A stretch of 10,000 nt of DNA from NCBI GenBank assembly GCA_020216745.1, contig JAIWNQ010000197.1, forward strand, positions 1 to 10,000, written 5' to 3'. Shown in pieces: positions 1 through 5,856 of the stretch; within the stretch, counting starts at the first letter, position 1; every line of letters starts with the position of its first letter. Source of the stretch: Candidatus Hydrogenedens sp. (lineage in GTDB: Bacteria; Hydrogenedentota; Hydrogenedentia; Hydrogenedentales; Hydrogenedentaceae). Position numbers and translations under genes: made by a program. The notes under the pieces are model-generated. The model was not told the origin of the DNA, ran no database searches, and saw only the letters and a list, made by a program, of their open reading frames with translations.

Positions 1-679
1 CGGTAGGATAACGAGGAAAAGAACGGTTTAAATCCACTCCGTTAGCATTATATCGTGATACCGCCTCACGCCCATCTGGATTTATCAAAGGCACAATCCA
101 TATAGAAACCTCATCAACAACATTTTTTATTCTCGTATCTGTGGAATAGTTTTGTAGAAGATATTCCGCAAAAAGCAGACACAATTCCGTTCCAATGGGT
201 TCATCTCCATGTATTGTGGAAATATACTTAAACTCTGGTTCATCTTCTTCTATATCTGGGTTATCTGTAATGTGAAGTGCCCATAACTCTCGCCCCTGTA
301 CAGATTGTCCCAATGAAGTTAGGCGGGTAAGATCTGGATACGTATTAGTGAGGCTTTGTAAAAATTGTGTTAATTCCGCATAGTTATGATACCCCGAAGG
401 TGTTTTTTCTAAGTGAGGTGAAGGGTCTGTTCCTATAACTTGTAGTTCAAAACCCTCGTTTTTTAGTTTTTCCATTGCGGATTCTGGAATATAAACATGT
501 GCATATCGTCCATCAAACGAATCAACAGAATAACCTTGTTGCTCAAGATAATCAATGTCCGACATGTTTTCAATGTTTACTTTCACAATATATCGGACAG
601 GTAAAGATGCCTTCTGTGCAAAAGATTCGTTTTCTAACAAGTAACAAATAAGTAATAAAATAAATGCTAACTTCTTCAC
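1..679 (-). CDS. Secreted M14-family zinc carboxypeptidase, N-terminal part (cut by window start)
   Basis: This would be an exported metallocarboxypeptidase that removes C-terminal residues from peptides. The visible 226 codons start at GTG (677-679); the next upstream in-frame codons hold no ATG before a stop at 707-709. Residues 1-21 look like a Sec signal peptide (KK, then a hydrophobic run, ending SFA before Q22). Residues about 28-85 form a small propeptide-like alpha/beta domain, and the M14 catalytic domain starts near residue 97 (YHNYAELTQFLQ). Zinc-site motif HGDE gives H157 and E160. NPDGRE (200-205) and NANGVDLNRSFP (211-222) match the substrate-carboxylate binding region, with N218 and R219 equivalent to Asn144/Arg145 of carboxypeptidase A. 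The second zinc histidine and the catalytic glutamate lie beyond the edge. An alternative is a related M14 amidase, but the HxxE plus NPDG plus DLNR pattern fits CPD/CPN-like carboxypeptidases best. There is only a weak AAGG about 15 bases before the start. Confidence 0.9.
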   Translation of the reverse strand, partial: MKKLAFILLLICYLLENESFAQKASLPVRYIVKVNIENMSDIDYLEQQGYSVDSFDGRYAHVYIPESAMEKLKNEGFELQVIGTDPSPHLEKTPSGYHNYAELTQFLQSLTNTYPDLTRLTSLGQSVQGRELWALHITDNPDIEEDEPEFKYISTIHGDEPIGTELCLLFAEYLLQNYSTDTRIKNVVDEVSIWIVPLINPDGREAVSRYNANGVDLNRSFPRYPT

Positions 680-916
680 TTCTACATAAAACCTTAAAAT
701 ATAACTTCAAATGTAAATGATATAAAAAATATATAATATTATAACCTTTAAATAATATCTAACAGCATATTATTCCTTAAAATACTGTGTTAATCTTCTT
801 AGCATAACCAAGAGTTTGCTTTAAGGTCTTACTACATATAGTTTGACAATGGTCAATACTATCTCTCCTCCATTTCAAAAGCGAGTTAAGGAGGACTTAT
901 AAGTTAGTCAATCTTT

Positions 917-2920
917 TTATTTTACAATTAACACATAGGTTTTTGTTTGAACTTGTTTATCAGCACCCTGTACCTGTAACTCCAAAGTATATTCACCTGA
1001 TAAAGGAAAAGAGTACGTAAAGGAGGACTCTTTGAACCTGTCTTTCCCTTGAATAGTCCATTCACATTTTTTTATTAATGTTTCTACTTGATAACTTAGA
1101 CTTGCCCCTTCTGGAAAATCTTCACCGATAGATATCGGCAATCTACCAGGTGGCATAGCTACTAATTCTTTTAATGAAAAAGTATACTCACGATTTGCCT
1201 CCAATATAGAATCCTCAATAACTGAACGAAAGCGGAATGATGGGAAACCGACCAATGTTTCCGCTAATGCCTTTATTGCAATTTGATAAGCAGGAGGTTC
1301 TGCATAGGTAATTAGGATTGCATCTGCTTTTTTGGCACATACAAGTGCCTGAGGATGTCCCAAAACTAAGGCAATAACTTTGGCTCCTGTCTCTTTTATA
1401 CGATTTATGAATTCTTCTTGTTCTTTTAGCCGAAGAGAAGAGACAATAGTACATATCGCGATCGGAAATTTACCAACATTTTTCACCGCACGTTCAATGT
1501 CAAAATCCTGAATATAACCTAAACGAAGTGATGATGTCATCGGTTGCAATCCGATGTTTTTATGGTACTTCTGTAAATACTCATCTAATTCCTTAACACC
1601 AACAGGACCAGCAATACCTATCCCTTGAGTAGAGCCTTTGACGATTGGCAGTATATCCCCATGATTACGAACCAGTGTAATGGAATTTTTGATAATAAAG
1701 TAGGAATAGTCGTACAAATCACCTTTTTGTTTCGTTAGTTCTGTTGGCTTAATCGGTTTTTCTTTACTCACTACAGCAATTTGAGCGTTCTTCAATGATT
1801 TAATATTATTATAGGCTTGTTCTATCCGTTCGATTGGAATTTCATTCCGCTGAACTGCGAGGGTGATACGATCGATAGCTCGGCTTGCTGTATTAGCAGG
1901 TCCGCGATAATAAAGCACATCGGCACCATATCGTAACGCCTCTACACCTGCCTCAGATGAATCCATAAACTCTACTACTTCAGGTGCATCTAAGGGACCT
2001 GCAATAACCACACCAGTAAAATTTAATTGTTTCCTTAGTAAATCTGACAAGACATAACGTGAAATACAAGCAGGTTTCCCCTGTGGGTCTAAAGTTGGCA
2101 CTAACGTTGTCCCAACATGAATTATTGGAACCCCTTCCTCCATCAGCATTTTATAAGGTAGAATATCATTCTCTGCAAGGTATTGTTCTGGGGTGAGCAA
2201 CACTGCAGGTTGAACTCCTTCACGATTGGTTTGTCCCCCTGGAAAATCCATCGGCACCATCAGTGCGGAAGGGGTATTCCATAGGTGGTACATCTGTACC
2301 GCAATGTCAGCTGATATTTTTGCATTAGACCCGAAACATTGCAGATCCCTACGGGCTTTGGGCAATGTCGACGCTAAGCTTAAATGTGGACCTAACATCA
2401 TGTTTAATCCCAAACCCTGAATATAACTACGCCAAAGCTGAACTATTTTTTCTATATTTTGGGTCTCAGGGTTGGCTGACAAAGACAAAAGTGGAGGCAA
2501 ATTAATATATGGCGAAGGAGCACCTCGTTCTCGCTCCGTCACCTCATATATATCGCCTGCTAACCATAGCGGTAATCCTGGATTCCGAACCGCAAAACGT
2601 ATCCCCGCCAAATAATCTTCTGCCCACTTCGGTTCAAGAATCCGTGGAACAACCACACCTGCAGGTGTATATTGATTTAGAAAAATACGGTCACCAGAAA
2701 TAGTACCATGTGTCCCTTGTAGGGTAATTAGAAATAACTGACCAATCTTTAACTGGAGCGTTTCTTCTTGCTTTGGTGATTTATCTGCGTCCGTCTCGAT
2801 TTGTTTATTCTCTTCCTTCTCCTGAATTTGTATCTCATCGCTATGTATTGCAATAGGTGGCTTATTATCAATATTTTCAACACCAAAAATCCCTAATAGA
2901 GTTAATAATATTAGGAACAT
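917..2920 (-). CDS. Glycoside hydrolase family 3-like protein with degenerate active site and PKD-like C-terminus
   Basis: The fold resembles NagZ-type beta-N-acetylhexosaminidases and beta-glucosidases. Numbering is from the ATG at 2918-2920, which I prefer over a TTG at 2945-2947 because AGGAG lies 5 bases before it; this gives 667 residues. Residues 1-17 are hydrophobic but lack positive charge (export signal or anchor). Residues 28-55 are a Glu/Lys/Gln-rich linker. The GH3 barrel runs about 58-380 (KIGQLFLI, TPAGVVVP, FPGGQTNRE at 226-234). A GH3 C-terminal domain spans about 405-600, with ITLVRN at 414-419 and the typical GRLPISI at 592-598. Residues 603-667 resemble a PKD/Ig-like domain (YSFPLSGEYTLELQVQ). 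Key residues look lost: the KH before FPG is MD, the His-Asp dyad loop is absent, the SDDL nucleophile motif reads AGPL (G308), and the DQEGGRV substrate loop reads GDIYEVT. It may therefore be a binding or structural protein. It lies 150 bp downstream of the lipoprotein gene on the same strand. Confidence 0.85.
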   Translation of the reverse strand: MFLILLTLLGIFGVENIDNKPPIAIHSDEIQIQEKEENKQIETDADKSPKQEETLQLKIGQLFLITLQGTHGTISGDRIFLNQYTPAGVVVPRILEPKWAEDYLAGIRFAVRNPGLPLWLAGDIYEVTERERGAPSPYINLPPLLSLSANPETQNIEKIVQLWRSYIQGLGLNMMLGPHLSLASTLPKARRDLQCFGSNAKISADIAVQMYHLWNTPSALMVPMDFPGGQTNREGVQPAVLLTPEQYLAENDILPYKMLMEEGVPIIHVGTTLVPTLDPQGKPACISRYVLSDLLRKQLNFTGVVIAGPLDAPEVVEFMDSSEAGVEALRYGADVLYYRGPANTASRAIDRITLAVQRNEIPIERIEQAYNNIKSLKNAQIAVVSKEKPIKPTELTKQKGDLYDYSYFIIKNSITLVRNHGDILPIVKGSTQGIGIAGPVGVKELDEYLQKYHKNIGLQPMTSSLRLGYIQDFDIERAVKNVGKFPIAICTIVSSLRLKEQEEFINRIKETGAKVIALVLGHPQALVCAKKADAILITYAEPPAYQIAIKALAETLVGFPSFRFRSVIEDSILEANREYTFSLKELVAMPPGRLPISIGEDFPEGASLSYQVETLIKKCEWTIQGKDRFKESSFTYSFPLSGEYTLELQVQGADKQVQTKTYVLIVK

Positions 2921-2925
2921 AAAAT

Positions 2926-2930
2926 CTCCT
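2926..2930 (-). promoter_or_regulatory. Ribosome binding site deciding the GH3-like gene start
   Basis: The minus strand reads AGGAG, then five bases (ATTTT), then ATG at 2918-2920. The longer reading would start at a TTG (2945-2947) and place this strong Shine-Dalgarno inside the coding sequence, where it would serve no purpose. The shorter start also puts the hydrophobic segment at the very N-terminus. Confidence 0.75.
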
Positions 2931-3003
2931 AATGAGTTATTTTGCAAATTACTTTGTTAGTATTAATTCTTTTACAAAATATAATAACAAAATTATATGC
3001 AAT

Positions 3004-3040
3004 AATAGAGATTCATACCCTTAAAGAATAGAGATACATA
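3004..3040. repeat. Direct repeat with 23-bp period, possible operator
   Basis: AATAGAGATTCATA (3004-3017) recurs as AATAGAGATACATA (3027-3040), 13 of 14 bases identical. The starts are 23 bp apart, about two helical turns, so both copies would face the same side of the DNA. The pair lies 84 bp upstream of the GH3-like gene start, in the gap behind the lipoprotein gene. This arrangement suits a regulator binding site, but the region is very AT-rich and chance similarity is possible. Confidence 0.4.
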
Positions 3041-3070
3041 TACTATAGAATTACAGTAAATCCTCAACCC

Positions 3071-3553
3071 TTAAAAACCAATTATCATACGGAGTTTTTC
3101 CAAAAAATAAGAATATTTATCAACCGTCATACTTTTTTGATTTCTATTTAATACGAAAACAGCATCCCCTATCTTCGGGTCTAATGAGTCAGATGGTGGA
3201 TACTCATTAATTTTCTCACTAATGCTCATATATAAAGAACCAGACTCTTGAATTTTATAAATTCCCCAATCAAAATAAGCAACATTTCCTTCTGTACCCC
3301 AGTCAAATTTTATTCTATGTGGGTCAACCGATGTGTCAGTTGTGTAAAAACCATTCTTTGATTTTCCAAATACGTTTACACTTGTTTTGCCGTCTTTGAA
3401 ATAAAAACTTGACTCACCTAACAATTGACCTTTGCGGAATGTCTGTCCTTTCCAATTTCCATTCAAATCTGGGTCTGGTGGTCCAGAACAACCAACTAAT
3501 ATCAACATAAAAAAACACACGATGAGCAGAGGCAAGTAACGGTTCCTCAACAT
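3071..3553 (-). CDS. Small unrecognised lipoprotein (160 aa)
   Basis: I do not recognise a family. Residues 1-21 are a type II signal peptide: R3 and R5, then a hydrophobic core, then lipobox L19-V20-G21 with C22 as the lipidated cysteine. S23 follows rather than Asp, which by the E. coli sorting rule points to the outer membrane. The mature part begins with a flexible SGPPDPDL stretch and then LNGNWKG (30-36). It continues as alternating strands with many aromatic and glycine residues (SFYFKDGKTSVNVFGK, KFDWGTEGN, AYFDWGIY). The pattern suggests a small lipocalin-like or beta-barrel-type domain, similar in style to the short 'L-x-G-x-W' proteins common in Planctomycetes; this resemblance is only impressionistic. 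The start is supported by an excellent AAGGAGGT ribosome binding site five bases before ATG. It lies upstream of the GH3-like gene on the same strand, and diverges from the phosphoesterase gene across 531 bp. Confidence 0.85.
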   Translation of the reverse strand: MLRNRYLPLLIVCFFMLILVGCSGPPDPDLNGNWKGQTFRKGQLLGESSFYFKDGKTSVNVFGKSKNGFYTTDTSVDPHRIKFDWGTEGNVAYFDWGIYKIQESGSLYMSISEKINEYPPSDSLDPKIGDAVFVLNRNQKSMTVDKYSYFLEKLRMIIGF

Positions 3554-3557
3554 AATT

Positions 3558-3565
3558 ACCTCCTT
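3558..3565 (-). promoter_or_regulatory. Strong ribosome binding site of the lipoprotein gene
   Basis: The minus strand reads AAGGAGGT followed by AATT and ATG (3551-3553). It is a near-perfect anti-16S match, fixes the start of the lipoprotein gene, and is the strongest Shine-Dalgarno in the window. Neighbouring genes have much weaker ones. Confidence 0.85.
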
Positions 3566-3721
3566 ACTAATTATTTTAAGTTTACTTAAATTATCACCGC
3601 TTTTATCTTAAAGGTTTATTACGTATATTTTATTATTTCAATTGTATAAATAAAAATATGAATTTTGCATCTTTGATGCTCTTTTTATCTTGTATGTGTT
3701 GATAAATATTTTGGTTATAGT

Positions 3722-3754
3722 TTTATTTGTATTTATTTGTGGCCATTCATGGCT
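3722..3754. repeat. Probable dispersed intergenic repeat ('HEWPxINTNK' type)
   Basis: The plus strand here reads tttatttgtatttatttg followed by tggccattcatggct. Its minus-strand translation is SHEWPQINTNKT. I remember very similar short stretches (ATTTGTGTTTATTTGTGGCCATTCATGG and relatives) scattered between genes in several unrelated bacterial groups, where they are often mis-annotated as small hypothetical proteins. The core holds a 5-bp palindrome GCCAT-TC-ATGGC (3742-3753). The recognition comes from memory, and the true ends of the element cannot be set from one copy; it may extend towards 3640 and 3850. Confidence 0.45.
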
Positions 3755-3864
3755 AAAAGAACAACGAAGCCATCTCATCTGTTTTGTGTAGTTGTAAAAG
3801 TTTTGTAATGATCTAATTAGGGTGAGCATCGTTTCTCTAACCATACACATTTCTTAATGTTCAT

Positions 3865-3931
3865 GTAGGAGCAAACCTATGTGTTTGCTCTGACGTATGT
3901 AATTAGTCAAAACGTATGTATTTGCCCCTAC
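3865..3931. repeat. Composite palindromic element (REP/BIME-like)
   Basis: Outer arms GTAGGAGCAAA (3865-3875) and TTTGCCCCTAC (3921-3931) are inverted repeats with one mismatch over 11 bases. Inside the left half a perfect 8-bp hairpin forms: GAGCAAAC (3869-3876), loop CTATGT, GTTTGCTC (3883-3890). A direct repeat ACGTATGTA occurs at 3893-3901 and 3912-3920. The whole can fold either as one long hairpin or as a left hairpin alone. The style matches the GTAGGGGCA...TGCCCCTAC intergenic repeats seen in many bacterial genomes, mobilised in some species by RAYT-type transposases. It lies in the non-coding gap 154 bp before the phosphoesterase start. A terminator is less likely, since no T-run follows the 8-bp stem. 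Confidence 0.65.
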
Positions 3932-4050
3932 TAAATTTCCCTTTTAATTTAAATTAAATATGAGATATTTCAAGTGATAAAATAAGCAGATACTCAATAA
4001 AAGAGAGTGATATTAGAAAACGGCTATCTTTATGGTATCCTATATTCATA

Positions 4051-4066
4051 AAGTATGGTAATACTT
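4051..4066. repeat. Inverted repeat upstream of the phosphoesterase gene
   Basis: AAGTAT (4051-4056), spacer GGTA, ATACTT (4061-4066) is a perfect 6-bp inverted repeat ending 18 bases before the ATG. It could be an operator half-site pair or a 5' UTR hairpin. It contains only one G/C pair per arm, so chance is a fair explanation. Confidence 0.35.
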
Positions 4067-4084
4067 AAAACAAAGTCATAGTTT

Positions 4085-5803
4085 ATGGTTGCTTTTTATA
4101 TTTTATTTTGTGTTTCATGTGCAAATGATGTTGGGCAGATTTATTCTTCTTTAGCAGAGAAAAATGATAGTGCTCGTCTTTGGCTTGTTGCAGACCCACA
4201 AATAGGACCAGCGGATAGCGATTCTGGCTATGAACGAGAATTGGAATTGTTATTAGAAAAATTTGTTAAGTTAGCAAATCAGGAACAACCCGATGTTGTA
4301 ATATTTAACGGCGATTTAGTTGCTTTTCCTAAACCTAATTATTTTGCAGGTTTCGAGAAGGCAGTGAAACCGTTAAAGATGCCAATAGCATTAGTTCATG
4401 GAAATCATGATGGAAAATATAACGATGGTTTGTTCTTAGATTTGCAGGAGCAGCTATGCGGTTTTCGTGCACCGAATTATGCTTTTGATATCGGAACATG
4501 GCGGATGGTGATTTTATGTGCACCTGAATTACTGTCACCGAACGGTGGTTTTGAGGAGCAATTAAGCTGGCTTGAGAATGAATTGCATGAGGCATGGCGT
4601 CGACCTGTAGTAGTATTTTTACACTATCATTTACTGCCTGTAGGTCTATCACAATTGGAATATTACACATACCCAAAAGATAAGAAAAACAAATTGTTAG
4701 ATGTTCTTGTCCGCTATGGCAATGTCCAATATGTGTTTATGGGGCATGTTCATAATGGAGTTAAAGCTTCAGTCAGAACTGCTTGGGAGTATCAGGGCAC
4801 AACGTTTGTGGTTCTTCCAACGTTAGTTAACGGTAGAGCCTTTGGAGAAGAGTACCCACAATTTAATACTAATCAAGATCGGGGTTATTTCGCAGAGGCA
4901 GAAATATCCCAATCGAAATTAAAACTATATGGTAGGCAATTAGGTTGTTCTGCAAAATATGAATTTCCTGAACGATTTCCTATCTTCACCCGTGACATGG
5001 ACCCTCGTGCATTTGAACATTGGTGTAAAATTGCGAATACACCAGAGATTGTAAATGGAGATTTTGAAAATAAGTCGAAAGGTTGGTTTTTCCCATATCG
5101 GTATCAATCAGAGCAGGAATCAGGATTTATTTGGGAAACAAAATCATGCGACCAGTTTTCAGGTACCACAGCATTACATCTCTACACTCGATATAAGGGA
5201 CATGCATGGCAATATGACGAGACAATGGATGTCTATCAGGTATTACGAGTTCCTAATAACAATGTAAAGCCTACATGTAAGTTGCAATATTATGTTCCAA
5301 ATAACGAAAAGAGCTTTTATGGTGGGGGTTATATCCGTATCGCATTATTTGCAGACACGGAGCTTCGTTGGATGTGGGTAGGTCATTGGGGAGCCCGTGA
5401 GGAGCGAGTAAAACACATTCCAAAAATATGGAATTATCACGACGAATATCCAAAAAAAGCGAGGACATTAGACCAATATAGGGAACAAGGAATTATGGTA
5501 TCAATGCGGTTACCCGATTATGGATACAGGTCGCATCAAATCAGCCTTAACCTTCCAGAAATCTACCAATTAATAAATGTGGACAAATCATTTGATTCGT
5601 TAAACTTCGATACAATGCTTATTATGCTTGGAGTCTGGTGTGGTAATGAAGAAGGTTCATTTAGCGGTGCATGGTTCGACAACATCACCGTAGATTGGCA
5701 AGGGAACACCAATTCGACCATAGATAATAAATCTATATCACTTGAAATGTTTTCACTTCCTCTACCATACGGTAAATGGTATTCTATGGGTCACGACAAA
5801 TAA
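4085..5803 (+). CDS. Calcineurin-like phosphoesterase with C-terminal carbohydrate-binding-like domain
   Basis: This is a two-domain hydrolase of 572 residues. The metallophosphoesterase domain (about 31-290) shows all blocks of the superfamily: DPQ at 37-39 in place of the usual DxH, GD at 76-77, GNHD at 106-109, HYH at 180-182 and GHVH at 220-223. These would bind two metal ions. The DPQIG start recalls the CPPED1/CSTP1-like branch, where Gln also occupies the third position, so it is not obviously inactive. Residues about 320-540 look like a CBM4/9-type jelly roll: EIVNGDFENKSKGW at the start, ALHLYTRY in the middle and AWFDNITVDWQG at the end. The likely substrate is a phosphoester or phosphodiester near a glycan; this is inference. 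The start is doubtful: no Shine-Dalgarno, a stop codon two codons upstream, and a short uncharged hydrophobic leader (MVAFYILFCVSCAN) with only a poor lipobox at C12. It converges on the amidohydrolase gene. Confidence 0.88.
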   Translation: MVAFYILFCVSCANDVGQIYSSLAEKNDSARLWLVADPQIGPADSDSGYERELELLLEKFVKLANQEQPDVVIFNGDLVAFPKPNYFAGFEKAVKPLKMPIALVHGNHDGKYNDGLFLDLQEQLCGFRAPNYAFDIGTWRMVILCAPELLSPNGGFEEQLSWLENELHEAWRRPVVVFLHYHLLPVGLSQLEYYTYPKDKKNKLLDVLVRYGNVQYVFMGHVHNGVKASVRTAWEYQGTTFVVLPTLVNGRAFGEEYPQFNTNQDRGYFAEAEISQSKLKLYGRQLGCSAKYEFPERFPIFTRDMDPRAFEHWCKIANTPEIVNGDFENKSKGWFFPYRYQSEQESGFIWETKSCDQFSGTTALHLYTRYKGHAWQYDETMDVYQVLRVPNNNVKPTCKLQYYVPNNEKSFYGGGYIRIALFADTELRWMWVGHWGAREERVKHIPKIWNYHDEYPKKARTLDQYREQGIMVSMRLPDYGYRSHQISLNLPEIYQLINVDKSFDSLNFDTMLIMLGVWCGNEEGSFSGAWFDNITVDWQGNTNSTIDNKSISLEMFSLPLPYGKWYSMGHDK

Positions 5804-5856
5804 ACATCAGGGCTCGGCTCGTGTTTGAAAATATATTTTATTTTACTTTGTAAAAA

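Larger units (their letters stand above)
3554..4084. other. 531-bp intergenic region between divergent genes, no convincing gene
   Basis: This gap separates the leftward lipoprotein gene from the rightward phosphoesterase gene and should hold both promoters. It contains the lipoprotein ribosome binding site, a 6-bp inverted repeat TTTAAG-TTTA-CTTAAA at 3575-3590, a repeat-like stretch around 3722-3754, a composite palindrome at 3865-3931 and an inverted repeat at 4051-4066. A 70-codon open frame on the minus strand (3850-3638) has no ribosome binding site, and its composition (FSHEWPQINTNK) is the kind of spurious translation that dispersed intergenic repeats give, so I do not call it a gene. 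The rest is AT-rich sequence in which I could not single out a promoter. Confidence 0.7.

Noticed and set aside
738..743. TATAAT on the minus strand upstream of the carboxypeptidase gene
   Set aside because: No matching -35 at 16-18 bases upstream; the surrounding sequence is almost pure A/T, so the match is uninformative.
843..895. Inverted repeats TTGAC-AATG-GTCAA (843-856) and TCCTCC...GGAGGA (866-895)
   Set aside because: Short arms, an 18-base loop in the second, and no T-run on either strand, so not a convincing terminator. Both GGAGG copies resemble ribosome sites, but neither precedes a worthwhile frame; the leftward one would only give an 11-codon TTG frame.
1215..1454. Open frames inside the larger genes, such as 1215-1454, 4335-4676 and 7560-7847
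   Set aside because: They are shadows in other frames of genes with clear family motifs and lack their own ribosome binding sites.
3638..3850. 70-codon open frame on the minus strand in the gap
   Set aside because: No ribosome binding site, translation dominated by a repeat-type HEWPQINTNK stretch, and AT-rich non-coding composition; treated as an intergenic repeat instead.
5804..5856. TTTTAC-TTT-GTAAAA (5841-5855) between the convergent phosphoesterase and amidohydrolase genes as a bidirectional terminator
   Set aside because: Only six mostly A/T pairs with a three-base loop; stability is too low to support a terminator call.
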